Shown: positions 1-10,134, counted from the first letter of the stretch. The stretch: DNA of 43,047 nt from Brasilonema bromeliae SPC951 (GCF_012912135.1 NZ_QMEB01000001.1:23560-66606), one strand, 5' to 3'. Numbers and translations: made by a program. Notes: generated by a model from the letters alone, not told the origin.

Positions 1-93
1 GAATTTTGAGAGAAGTTTGAGCGGAGGTTTCCTCCGTTCGCGCAGCGTCTCCGAAGGAGATTCAAATCTTCGGTGATTTTGAATTTTGAATTG

Positions 94-1134
94 TTAAGGG
101 GCTGGATTGGGATAGCGTGTATGAACTGCATCTAACTCTGCTAAAATCTCTTGGTTGAGAATGACATTCACGCTGTCAATATTTTCTTGTAGTTGTTCTA
201 AGGATGTCGCACCAATAATTGTGCTACTCACAAACCACCGACTCCGGACGAAAGCCAAAGCTAATTGTGTAGGCTGCAAATTATATTTTCTGGCAATTGA
301 TACATAAGCTGCTACAGCCTCATTTACATTTGGTTTGAGATAGCGTTGTCCAAAACCTTGAAATAGAGACAATCGTGTATTTTCTGGTTTTTTCTCGTCT
401 GTGTACTTCCCAGATAACAAACCAAATCCTAAAGGACTATAAGCTAATAACCCAACATTTGTATAACGAGAAACTTCTGCTAAAGCTGAATCAAATACAC
501 GATTCAGCAAGTTATAAGCGTTTTGAATCGAGATCACTTTGGGCAATTCTAGCTGTTTGGCAATATGAACAAACTCACTCACACCCCAAGGTGTCTCATT
601 ACTCAAGCCCAGATAGCGAATTTTACCTGCTTTGATGACATCTGCAAATGCTTGTAATTGTTCGGCAATACTCACAGTTTCACGTTCCAAATCAGGTTTG
701 TACTCTGTCTGCCCAAAGGTGGGAACATAGCGTTCTGGCCAGTGAATTTGGTACAAATCTATATAATCTGTTTGTAATCGCTTCAGACTATCATCTACCG
801 CTTGCTTAATGTTGTTGTGGTTAATTTGGAGATTTCCTCCCCGCAACCATTTAAAAGGACGACCGGGACCTGCAATTTTTGTGGCAATGATGAGTTGGTT
901 CCGCTGCTGTTTTTTTAACCATTCGCCAATGTAAGCTTCGGTTTTTCCTTGAGTTTCTCCACGAGGCGGTACTGGATACATTTCCGCAGTATCAATAAAA
1001 TTTATCCCTTGAGCAATAGCATAATCTAACTGTTGATGCGCTTCCTCAATTGTATTCTGCTGTCCATAAGTCATGGTTCCCAGACAAATTTCAGAAACCT
1101 TGAGGTCACTCTCGCCAAGTTGGTTGTACTTCAT
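94..1134 (-). CDS. Aldo/keto reductase (Tas/YghZ-like)
   Basis: 346-aa ORF; MKYNQLGESDLKVSEICLGTMTYG N-terminus and AKR motifs (FIDTAEMY, DYIDLYQIHWP). Confidence 0.93.
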   Translation of the reverse strand: MKYNQLGESDLKVSEICLGTMTYGQQNTIEEAHQQLDYAIAQGINFIDTAEMYPVPPRGETQGKTEAYIGEWLKKQQRNQLIIATKIAGPGRPFKWLRGGNLQINHNNIKQAVDDSLKRLQTDYIDLYQIHWPERYVPTFGQTEYKPDLERETVSIAEQLQAFADVIKAGKIRYLGLSNETPWGVSEFVHIAKQLELPKVISIQNAYNLLNRVFDSALAEVSRYTNVGLLAYSPLGFGLLSGKYTDEKKPENTRLSLFQGFGQRYLKPNVNEAVAAYVSIARKYNLQPTQLALAFVRSRWFVSSTIIGATSLEQLQENIDSVNVILNQEILAELDAVHTRYPNPAP

Positions 1135-1804
1135 ATTCTTGAATGAATTATCTTGATTACTTTTAGCAAAAAAAACGTAACAAAACGAAACTTTAACTTA
1201 AAATACAGTAAATATACCGTTTAACCGGAGTTAATATCTCAAAAATGGATATTACCAGATATTTATTTCGGAAACAAGCTTAGATGACTAATTTTCAATT
1301 ATAGATCAAATGTAGCTAAAAATACTCACTATATACAGTTTTTCTCAAAGACTGCTATCTAGTAAGATAATCAACATTAATTCAACCAGGTAACCGTATT
1401 TTTTCAATAAGGTAATTTGGTTATTGCCATAGAGTTATTTTCTCTTACCTAGTTTTGTTACTAGGAGGGGAAAGTTTTGATGATTTTTTGAGGATTTTCC
1501 AGATACAAAGCTGGAGTCATTTTGTGGTGGGCTTACTTCAGGCATGCTACGCGAAGCCCGACAGGGCGCAGGCGGCTATGCCATCATTTTTTATGAGTAG
1601 CAAGCGTACAAGATAAATTCTGACTCCTAAATTTGCTTATTTAAGTGCTCATTGCTGGCTTTGTTCTTTTAAATTGATACCTCTCTAGCGAAGTTATTAC
1701 TAAGCCCTTTTGACTATTTAGCAGAAGCATTGTATCAAGTGATTCTGCCAATTTTGTCTATGAATTTAGAGCAAATTCATTCACTTTTTAGGTTGAGGAG
1801 TGTC

Positions 1805-3766
1805 ATGTCGAAATTTCGTTGGAATTCTAGATGGATACTATTTTTGGTTTCCCTGCTAGATATGCAGATCATCTTAGTTCTTAATCCTGCCAAAAGTTGG
1901 GCAGATACACCTGAATATTCTTCATCTACCGATTCATCAATTTCATCTGCCGTGAGGAGTACTGCGATTGTCCCAAGGGGATCCGCCCAAAGGGCGAACG
2001 CTCCTGAGCAATATAAAGCGTCTGTTCTCCAAAGCAGCAATTCCGTAATGGATCGCTTTACGCTGATCTCACAAGTACCCTCATCAGTGCCCTCACTGTC
2101 ACCTATTTCTGTCCCTCTTCACCCTTCACCAGGCGATGCAGGGGTAACTCCAAAGACTTCTGTCTCTGAACTATCGGATGGGAAGCGATCGCCTACTCCT
2201 GTCCCTGCTAACCCTACACTCAAGAATGATTCGTCCAAGCTACCAAACCGCGATGCAACAATAGGGCAGGTTAATTCTGTCTCCCAGCTCTCCGATGTGA
2301 AACCCACCGACTGGGCATTTGCTGCATTGCAATCGTTAGTAGAACGGTATGGTGTGATTGCGGGTTATCCTGACCAGACTTTTCGGGGTAATCGGGCAAT
2401 GAGCCGTTACGAGTTTGCCGCAGGGTTGAATGCAGCACTCAATCGAATTACTGAACTGCTTGCTGCAGGAACAAGCGATTTGGTCAGAAAAGAGGACTTA
2501 GTTACCCTGCAAACACTACAAAATCAATTTGGAGCAGAACTGGCACAACTACGCGGACGAGTAGATGCGCTAGAGGTACAGAATGCGAATCTTGAACAAC
2601 GTCAGTTTTCTACTACAACCAAATTAGTCGGTGAAGTTGAGACTGTTATTGGGGGAGTTCTGACGGGCAATAACGTCGTTACCAAGAGACCTGCACCTCA
2701 TGTCATCACATTTCAAGACCGGGTTCGCCTAATTTTAAACACCAGTTTTAGCGGCACCGATCAACTACGGATGACACTTCAAGCTGGAAATATTGCCTCT
2801 TTAGGAGGAACAAGAACTGGAATATTTGGAACCACTGACGGGAGAACTTCTGATAATGCCAGTCCTGTTTATCCAAACAATGACGTTTATATCTCTGGAC
2901 TTCGTTATCAGTTTAAACCTTTTAAAAGTACTCAAGTCAACATTTTTTCCCAGTCCGATGGAGCTTTTGAAATCGGCTTGAGTGGTCCTATCAACCCATA
3001 TTTTGAAGGGTCTGCGGCTAATGCGATCTCACGATTTGCACGGCGGAATATGGTCTATGATTATGGAGATACGGGTCCCGGAATTGCAATACTCCAGCAA
3101 TTCGGTAAACAGTGGCAATTAGGGTTAGCGTACACCGCAATTAATGGTGACAATCCTACACCTAACAATGGCTTATTTTCAGGCAGGTATGTAGCTCTGG
3201 GACAGTTATCATACTCCACCCCCAGTCAAGATTTTCGGGTGGCTTTAACTTACGCCAATACCTACAGCCCACCGAACACCATAGGTCAAACTGGGACAAA
3301 CTTCGGTCCAGTAATCGGGAGTAACCTGGCAAACAGTACCGTGGCTGGAAGGGGAACTGTAGGTAATCTTTACGGCATACAAGCTTTGTATAAAATTAGT
3401 CCCAAGTTTGCACTTAATGGGTGGGTAGGTTATTCAGCACACCGCTATCTGGGGGTCGGAGATGGTCAGGTCTGGGACTGGGCGGTAGGACTGGCATTCC
3501 CTGATCTTTTTCAAAAAGGTAGTTTAGGCGGTCTTTTCGTCGGTATGGAACCGAAACTGACTGCCTTGAGTAAGAATGTAGATTTGGGAGCAGGTCTTGG
3601 ACAAGTGGACAAGGATACGTCCCTGCACGTTGAGGCATTTTACCAATATCAACTCAACGATTATATTGCGATTACGCCAGGTTTCATCTGGATCACCGCA
3701 CCAAACTCTGATGCCGACAATCCTGGTAGTGTAGTTGGTTGGCTGCGTACCACATTCAAGTTTTAA
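1805..3766 (+). CDS. SLH-domain iron uptake porin / OprB-family carbohydrate-selective porin
   Basis: ORF 1730-3766; in-frame ATG at 1805 preceded by GAGGAG. SLH domain (SVSQLSDVKPTDWAFAALQSLVERYGVIAGYPDQTFRGNRAMSRYEFAAGLNAAL) followed by a beta-barrel ending in F. Confidence 0.9.
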   Translation: MSKFRWNSRWILFLVSLLDMQIILVLNPAKSWADTPEYSSSTDSSISSAVRSTAIVPRGSAQRANAPEQYKASVLQSSNSVMDRFTLISQVPSSVPSLSPISVPLHPSPGDAGVTPKTSVSELSDGKRSPTPVPANPTLKNDSSKLPNRDATIGQVNSVSQLSDVKPTDWAFAALQSLVERYGVIAGYPDQTFRGNRAMSRYEFAAGLNAALNRITELLAAGTSDLVRKEDLVTLQTLQNQFGAELAQLRGRVDALEVQNANLEQRQFSTTTKLVGEVETVIGGVLTGNNVVTKRPAPHVITFQDRVRLILNTSFSGTDQLRMTLQAGNIASLGGTRTGIFGTTDGRTSDNASPVYPNNDVYISGLRYQFKPFKSTQVNIFSQSDGAFEIGLSGPINPYFEGSAANAISRFARRNMVYDYGDTGPGIAILQQFGKQWQLGLAYTAINGDNPTPNNGLFSGRYVALGQLSYSTPSQDFRVALTYANTYSPPNTIGQTGTNFGPVIGSNLANSTVAGRGTVGNLYGIQALYKISPKFALNGWVGYSAHRYLGVGDGQVWDWAVGLAFPDLFQKGSLGGLFVGMEPKLTALSKNVDLGAGLGQVDKDTSLHVEAFYQYQLNDYIAITPGFIWITAPNSDADNPGSVVGWLRTTFKF

Positions 3767-4001
3767 CCTGAAGAGCGGTTTTCATATGAATAGACCACAA
3801 ATCTTAGGGTGGGCATTGCTCACTAATAGTTAGATTTTTGTGACCTTTGGGCTCGTTATTATTGAAAGTGATGCGAGCTACTTTTTAATCTACTTTAGAA
3901 GAGCTATTAATAGTTATCACTGGTTAATCTAAGTACTTTTTATTATTGAATATCTGATGAGTATTCCTAATTACAAGAAATTTGATAAGTCTAATGACTT
4001 A

Positions 4002-4325
4002 TCATTTTTTTGATAACACATATGATTTTGTTTTGCTATTATTGAAATAGATGAGAGGATGTTTGAAAAGGGTCTGCTTGAGCCTTAAGTGAGACTCAGG
4101 GGCGTGATCGCAAATCCCAAAACCCAGATTCTCTCGTAGTCGTTTCTCGGTAGTTAGGGTAGTGAAACACACGGTTTTAGACTTTTCAAACATCCTCTTA
4201 GGTTGCGTCCTGTTTACCAAAAAGGTAGTCACTTGTGTTTTTTTTACCTGTTCAAGTAAGCTCGATGGCAAGACTTCTTTGAGGAGTGGAAACCAGTAGT
4301 TAAATGTGTCGTTTGCAGTAGACAT
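4002..4325 (-). pseudogene. Small ORF whose C-terminal part is encoded by the MITE-like element; probably a truncated gene
   Basis: 107-aa ORF; residues after about 43 lie within 4055-4197. Confidence 0.3.
4055..4197. mobile_element. Candidate MITE, 143 bp, perfect 16-bp terminal inverted repeats GAGGATGTTTGAAAAG
   Basis: 4055-4070 gaggatgtttgaaaag and 4182-4197 cttttcaaacatcctc; no target-site duplication recognised. Confidence 0.6.
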
Positions 4326-4447
4326 CTCCGAAAACTAATTACAAGTACTTCAAAACTCTTTGTAAATGTACCCCGGTTGTTCGCCCTCACATCATTTCAG
4401 AAGATATCTATTGACGTTTTTTGTAAATATTAAGAAGACTTGTAACT

Positions 4448-4813
4448 ATGACTCATAATAATCCCGAAGACCAAATGCAGTCAAATTTGTTAGCTTTCGC
4501 CAGCGCAGGAATTTCCGTGTTGTTCGAGGTAATCAAAGATCCCTTTGATGAAATCCGAGGGCATTTGACCGGATCAATTCTTCGTTCCTGGATAACTGAG
4601 AACCGGAAAACTTCTGAACAATCTAGTGGTTGTGTCGTCTCTTACTATCCTGCCGAACAGAAAGTGGAAGCCTTTATAGTTGATGAGAAAAATGAAAGTC
4701 TCTTCACCGATAAAGGTCGGAAAATTGCTGTAGTTTTCAAAGCTAAATCTCTTGATCTAGAGTTACAGCAGTTATTTGCAAATCAAAAAATAGTTTTAAT
4801 TCCTTTTGATTAG
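4448..4813 (+). CDS. Hypothetical protein, first gene of AAA+ cassette
   Basis: 121-aa ORF; overlaps next ORF; C-terminus ..KAKSLDLELQQLFANQKIVLIPFD resembles that of the next protein. Confidence 0.7.
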   Translation: MTHNNPEDQMQSNLLAFASAGISVLFEVIKDPFDEIRGHLTGSILRSWITENRKTSEQSSGCVVSYYPAEQKVEAFIVDEKNESLFTDKGRKIAVVFKAKSLDLELQQLFANQKIVLIPFD

Positions 4814-4826
4814 AAGGAGAACAAAA

Positions 4827-5123
4827 ATGTTTGATCCACTAACGATCTCTCTTGCAATTGCTGCGTTGGCAGTAGCTTCAGTTGTCACTTATCTAACTGT
4901 AACAGTTATTCGTAATTATCTTCGGGAGCGTCGAACAAACCAGAATGTAAATGCTAAACCTGCTTTGATGGTGGACAGATTGAACAACGGAGACTATTCT
5001 GTTGTGACTGGCTTTTTTGACGGCAATACAAAGGTCTTAGATAGTAAAGTTTGGAACGCACAGAAATTGGATGAAGATCTCCAGAAGTTTCCTATTAGTA
5101 AACCTGTAATCATAGAGTCATGA
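4827..5123 (+). CDS. Hypothetical membrane-anchored small protein, second gene of AAA+ cassette
   Basis: ORF 4806-5123; in-frame ATG 4827 after AGAAGGAGAAC. N-terminal TM (ISLAIAALAVASVVTYLTVTVI), C-terminal YSVVTGFFDGNTKVLDSKVWNAQKLDEDLQKF. Confidence 0.7.
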   Translation: MFDPLTISLAIAALAVASVVTYLTVTVIRNYLRERRTNQNVNAKPALMVDRLNNGDYSVVTGFFDGNTKVLDSKVWNAQKLDEDLQKFPISKPVIIES

Positions 5124-6181
5124 AAGTAATAATTGAAGGGGTCGAGAACTCCTCCCAGAAGGAAAAACTTCGCGAAAATGTAGCGAAGAGGATTGCTGAG
5201 GTGTGGAATGTGTGCAGAGAAAACTCCAAGATTCGCGAAATAATCATCAACTGTAATCCTGGCTCATCAAACGCAGAACATAACAATGGTCAAGAAAAGT
5301 TGGCAACATTCGATCACCTATTACGAATGCCTAATAACAATGCCTCGATTCTTGTACTGCCCTCCAAACAGCAAGAACTTATTAATAGCCAACTTAAGCG
5401 TTGGGATTTAATTCAATTAGTTCAGAAAAAATGGGGAGTTGATAAGATTGACCCATTTCCGCGAGTGTCGCTGAACTTCGTTGGACCACCAGGAACAGGT
5501 AAAACGTTGACAGCGCACAATTTTGCGTCTAGGCTGAACAAAAAAATCATTGAGGTTTCATATGCTGACATTGTAAGTAAGTATTTTGGAGAGGCTGCTA
5601 AGAATCTTTCCGCACTTTTTGAATTTGCTAAGGCTAACGACGCTGTATTGTTTATTGATGAAGCCGAAACATTGCTGTCAAAGCGCAATGCAGCGGCGAG
5701 TGAAGGGGCTGATCATGCGGTTAACTCCATGCGTAGCCAGTTGCTATTACTTATCCAAAATACACCAATCATCTGTATTTTTGCATCAAACCTTGTAGAA
5801 GGATATGATCCGGCTTTTCTCTCTAGATTAACTAGAATCGATTTTCCACTGCCAGATGAAAATTTAAGTGAACGTATTTGGGAAACTCATCTCATACAAG
5901 AGTTACCGCTCGACTCTAGCATTACAGCAAATTATCTCGCCACAAAATTCAAGGGTTTAACAGGTCGTCAGATACGTCAAATCGTTATTGAAGCAGCTTA
6001 TCGGGCTGCTAGTCGCGAACATGCTGACCAAACTTTGTGTCCTGAGGATTTTTCCTGGGCTCATGATTTAGTTTGTAGCAACGAAACGGTAAGTTATTCT
6101 GTTGCAACGGGCTTTCTTGAGAACGATAAGAAAATCGTCAATAGTAAAGTTTCGGACGCTGAGAGATTAGATTGGGAATGA
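5120..6181 (+). CDS. AAA+ family ATPase
   Basis: Walker A GPPGTGKT, Walker B VLFIDEAETLL, arginine-finger region; ATGA overlap with upstream ORF. Confidence 0.9.
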   Translation: MKVIIEGVENSSQKEKLRENVAKRIAEVWNVCRENSKIREIIINCNPGSSNAEHNNGQEKLATFDHLLRMPNNNASILVLPSKQQELINSQLKRWDLIQLVQKKWGVDKIDPFPRVSLNFVGPPGTGKTLTAHNFASRLNKKIIEVSYADIVSKYFGEAAKNLSALFEFAKANDAVLFIDEAETLLSKRNAAASEGADHAVNSMRSQLLLLIQNTPIICIFASNLVEGYDPAFLSRLTRIDFPLPDENLSERIWETHLIQELPLDSSITANYLATKFKGLTGRQIRQIVIEAAYRAASREHADQTLCPEDFSWAHDLVCSNETVSYSVATGFLENDKKIVNSKVSDAERLDWE

Positions 6182-6929
6182 CTGTATCAGTTCTCTTTTA
6201 TCTCACCATTCGATTCGTGCTTACTTGCCTGACACTTTACCACCAGGAACTCTAGAAACGCTAGTCGCAGCGGCGCAGTCAGCGTCTACTTCCTCGAATC
6301 TCCAGACGTGGAGTGTAGTAGCGGTAGAAGATGCAAACCGCAAGCAAAAGCTATCACAATTAGCTAGTAATCAAGCGCATATTCGATCTTGTCCGCTATT
6401 TCTAGTGTGGTTGGCAGATTTAGCCAGACTCACCCACATCGCTGAAAGTCGCGGATTACCCCATGAGGGTTTAGATTATCTGGAAATGTTCCTGATGGCG
6501 GCGATTGATGCAGCGTTGGCGGCTCAAAATGCGGTGGTAGCGGCGGAGTCTCTTGGTTTGGGAACGGTGTATATTGGTGCGTTGCGTAACCATCCAGAAA
6601 GTGTTGCGGAGGTTTTGGACTTACCACCCCATGTGTTTGCAGTTTTTGGATTATGTGTCGGTTATGCTGACAGCACTGTAGAGACAGCGATTAAACCACG
6701 CTTACCTCAGCGGGCTGTTTTGCACAGAGAAACTTATAAATTAACAGAACAGGATGAGTCAATTACTTTTTATAACCAGGTGATGAAAGCCTTCTACAAT
6801 TCCCAGCAAATGAATGTTCCTGGTGATTGGACAGAACATTCTGCCAAACGAGTGGCGTTTGCTGAGTCTTTATCAGGACGCGATCGCTTGCGGGAAGCTT
6901 TAAAAAACTTGGGGTTTGAATTGCGATAA
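6178..6929 (+). pseudogene. NfsA-like nitroreductase / NADPH-dependent flavin oxidoreductase with probable 5' frameshift
   Basis: ORF 6225-6929 only has a TTG start; in-frame upstream translation SHHSIRAYLPDTLPPGTLETL matches the family N-terminus, but the ATG at 6178 (overlapping the AAA+ stop) is in another frame. Confidence 0.6.
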
Positions 6930-6952
6930 CAGCGTTTATCCAGACAAGCGCG

Positions 6953-6988
6953 AAATGCCAACATCAATCGTAGTTTGGCATTTTTTTA
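6953..6988 (+). terminator. Rho-independent terminator
   Basis: aaatgccaa...ttggcattttttt hairpin plus T tract directly after the nitroreductase. Confidence 0.7.
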
Positions 6989-7406
6989 TAAAAAGACACT
7001 TGCCTTTTTCGGCTGAGTGTGTGAGACTACTAGAAACAAAATACTGTTTGCTTACCTATTAACCGTACTTTAAAAGCAAACATCAATCAATAGACAATTA
7101 CTGGGCAGGTATCCCATGTAAGTGTCTTCTGTGAAAGAGTTTTGAGATTATAGACACTTAATCAAAAAAGGAGCGAAAACAATGTCAATAAGAAAGTGTT
7201 GTTGTGACCTTGGCTGATGACATTCTTTTTCGGATGGTTCACTCAAGTAAGTAGTCTTGATGAACGCATGTAGCGGATCAAAGCCAGAATGACTGCATTG
7301 AACAGACCATATAAATGTATTTTAGCTGGTATTTCTTTTCTGATACGAGGTTTCTCTAGCCAATAGAGGCAGTTCTGATACAGGGTCAAAAAAGGGAGGT
7401 TTTGCG

Positions 7407-8327
7407 ATGAAATCTGAAACACGTGGAATGCATTTAAAACTCGAAGGGCTACGAAAGTCCTTTGGGAAGAAAACAGTTTTGCAAGATATTGACTTAGATA
7501 TTCAGCCAGGGGAATTTGTCGCCATTGTCGGTCGGAGTGGATGTGGTAAAAGTACAATGCTGCGTCTGGTTGCTGGACTAGATAGTCCGAGTGGAGGTAG
7601 CGTGTTGTTAGATGACAAATATTCACATCATCGCATTAACCCAAGTATCCGGATGATGTTCCAAGATGCGCGGTTACTACCTTGGGATCGGGTATTAGCA
7701 AATGTGGAGTTAGGCTTAGTAGGTTTGAACTCGAAAGTGTATGCACGGCAAACGGCTTTGCAAGTCTTGCGTGCTGTCGGGCTGGAAGACAGAGCGAATG
7801 AATGGCCCGCCGTCCTTTCTGGTGGACAACGCCAACGGGTGGCATTAGCAAGAGCGTTGGCAAGTCAACCTGCTTTGTTACTGCTTGATGAACCCCTGGG
7901 AGCGTTGGATGCACTAACGCGGATTGAAATGCAGCAGTTACTTGAGAACTTATGGCAAGAGCAAGGATTTACTGCATTGCTGATTACCCATGATGTGGAA
8001 GAAGCCGTTGTGCTAGCAGACCGAGTGATATTGATTGAAAACGGTCAGATTGGCTTAGATTTAGAGATTAATCTTCCACGTCCACGAGTTAGGGGAGATG
8101 CGGTACTTGCTCTGACAGTGGAGAAGATTTTACGGCGGGTGATGGGTAAGCAAGAGCAGGAGGTTGCAGCAGGGAGATTCACTCAGGGCGATGCGGAAGC
8201 CGTCGCCAATGGCGTTAAGCATAGCTCTGCCGTAGGCAATCGCCTCCATGAGTTGGAACCACAACATTCATCTTTCTTGAATTCACCTACTACAGAAATT
8301 CCAAAACATTTGGAGAAAGTTTCGTAA
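7407..8327 (+). CDS. ssuB: Aliphatic sulfonate ABC transporter ATP-binding protein
   Basis: Walker [10 protein letters not shown], signature [27 protein letters not shown]; SsuB/TauB-like [22 protein letters not shown]. Confidence 0.88.
   Translation: MKSETRGMHLKLEGLRKSFGKKTVLQDIDLDIQPGEFVAIVGRSGCGKSTMLRLVAGLDSPSGGSVLLDDKYSHHRINPSIRMMFQDARLLPWDRVLANVELGLVGLNSKVYARQTALQVLRAVGLEDRANEWPAVLSGGQRQRVALARALASQPALLLLDEPLGALDALTRIEMQQLLENLWQEQGFTALLITHDVEEAVVLADRVILIENGQIGLDLEINLPRPRVRGDAVLALTVEKILRRVMGKQEQEVAAGRFTQGDAEAVANGVKHSSAVGNRLHELEPQHSSFLNSPTTEIPKHLEKVS
8188..8244. repeat. 57-bp dispersed-repeat-like insert in frame within ssuB 3' end
   Basis: ggcgatgcggaagccgtcgccaatggcgttaagcatagctctgccgtaggcaatcgcc: GC-rich, palindromic style, not transporter-like. 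Confidence 0.45.
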
Positions 8328-8447
8328 CTATCTCGCTTAGAACTTGCAGTTATACGCGAGATAGAAAGCTAATGCAAAATGTGGCTCAAGAAATATTAAT
8401 TGACAACTACCAACTCATCAAAAATCAAAAAAGGGGAAAATCTACCA

Positions 8448-9632
8448 ATGGTGCAACTATTAGTTAAAGAATCAAAAGATTGGATAGGAATTGCATCCTC
8501 TCTTTTACAAGAACTCTCCAGCACCGCAGTCGAACGTGATCTCAAAGCAGGAATTCCAGATTTAGAAATACAAAGACTTCGTGAAAGTGGTTTACTTCCC
8601 CTAGTCGTACCAAAAGCCTATGGTGGTGCTGACGGAACTTGGATAGAAGCTTTAAAAGTTGTCCAAGAACTATCTCAAGCTGATGGTTCCATTGGGCAAT
8701 TGTACGGCAATCATCTCAATTTAACTGCTTTGGGTCATGTTTCTGGAACCCCAGAACAAAAAGAGAGATATTATCGAGAAACTGCCCAGAATAACTTGTT
8801 TTGGGCAAACGCTATCAACACGCGAGATACAAGATTGAAAATTAGCCCAGAAGGTGAAGATTTCCGCGTTAATGGCGTTAAAAGCTTTGGTACTGGTATT
8901 GCTTCCGCCGATTTACGGGTATTCTCTGCCGTGCAAGATGGTGTAGAATTTCCTTTATTATTTGTCATTCCCAAAGACCGATCTGGTGTAGTTTCTAATC
9001 AGGATTGGGATAATATTGGGCAACGACGAACCGACAGCAACACGTTTACATTTCACAATGTTTTAGTGAAAAAAGATGAAATTTTGGGATATCCTCATCC
9101 TCCTGATAGTGCTTTTAGTACATTTCTGGGAATTATCGCTCAACTGACTAAAACTTATGTGTATTTAGGAATTGCCCAAGGAGCATTTACAGCCGCCAAA
9201 CAATACACTACAACTATTACTAAACCTTGGATTACATCAGGGGTAGACAGTGCAACAAAAGACCCCTACATTCAGCATCACTATGGTGAATTGTGGACAG
9301 AACTGCAAGCTGCTATACTGTTAGCTGACCAAACCGCTGTGAAAGTACAACAAGCTTGGGAAAAGGATGTTAAGCTGACTACTGAAGAAAGAGGAGAAGT
9401 GGCGATCGCTGTTTTCTCTGCCAAAGCTTTTGCCACCAAAGCCGGATTAAATATCACGAACCGCATTTTTGAAGTCATGGGTACTCGGTCAACTGGTACC
9501 AAATATGGCTTTGACCGTTATTGGCGAGATTTACGTACCTTCACACTTCACGACCCCATAGACTATAAATTCAAAGATATCGGAAATTGGGTACTTAACC
9601 AAGAATTCCCTCTTATAACCCAATACTCCTAA
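8448..9632 (+). CDS. Acyl-CoA dehydrogenase-fold flavoprotein, DszC/SfnB-like sulfur-acquisition monooxygenase
   Basis: ORF 8400-9632, likely ATG 8448; LPLVVPKAYGGADGTWIEALKVVQELSQADGSIGQLYGNHL; located between ssuB and ssuA. Confidence 0.85.
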   Translation: MVQLLVKESKDWIGIASSLLQELSSTAVERDLKAGIPDLEIQRLRESGLLPLVVPKAYGGADGTWIEALKVVQELSQADGSIGQLYGNHLNLTALGHVSGTPEQKERYYRETAQNNLFWANAINTRDTRLKISPEGEDFRVNGVKSFGTGIASADLRVFSAVQDGVEFPLLFVIPKDRSGVVSNQDWDNIGQRRTDSNTFTFHNVLVKKDEILGYPHPPDSAFSTFLGIIAQLTKTYVYLGIAQGAFTAAKQYTTTITKPWITSGVDSATKDPYIQHHYGELWTELQAAILLADQTAVKVQQAWEKDVKLTTEERGEVAIAVFSAKAFATKAGLNITNRIFEVMGTRSTGTKYGFDRYWRDLRTFTLHDPIDYKFKDIGNWVLNQEFPLITQYS

Positions 9633-9925
9633 TACTATTTTTGAACCAGAGATTTTGGATTTTGGATGTTGAAAGTAGTATCAACATAAGATTTTAAAAG
9701 TTTAGTTTTTTTCCTGAGAAATTTTCATGATAAAATCAAAATGATATAAATCAATACGATTCAGTTAAGACAATCGAATTTAGCGTTAACTTCTGTAGAG
9801 ACGCACTCATATAAAAGTCTTTACACGCCTAAAATTTTCACGCCCCAATCCTTAACTGAATTGTATTATGATACAAATCATAAGTGTTGCCTTGGTTCTC
9901 CTCTGAATCTGAGATGGCAAATTCC

Positions 9926-9948
9926 TAAGGTGGGTATTACCCACCTTA
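9926..9948 (+). terminator. Palindromic terminator-like hairpin
   Basis: taaggtgggta-t-tacccacctta, 11-bp perfect stem. Confidence 0.4.
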
Positions 9949-10134
9949 TTACCTCAATAATTAAGAAGATTAATACATTAATACTTGCCATTCAGGCGAT
10001 GGCGATCGCCAGTCAAAGACTTAGTAATTGTTTTTGAATATATTTGCTACACACCTCTGAATTATCAACAATCAGATACAAACAAGTAAGTTTCTAAACA
10101 TCCAGTTATTTGTCATTTTTGTAATCATCTACTA

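Noticed and set aside
3414-3638. ORFs antisense to strong genes (e.g. 1777-2040, 2119-2307, 3414-3638, 5422-5688, 8771-8974, 13273-13584, 20793-21203, 23381-23872)
   Set aside because: Lie opposite clearly coding sequence with recognised families; no domain or RBS support.
4054-4200. TIR-bounded element as an rho-independent terminator or riboswitch
   Set aside because: Arms are 16 bp but 111 nt apart and no T tract follows; MITE-like structure fits better.
7243-7626. ORF 7243-7626 (-) upstream of ssuB as a gene
   Set aside because: Overlaps the ssuB start and Walker A coding region; no recognisable domain.
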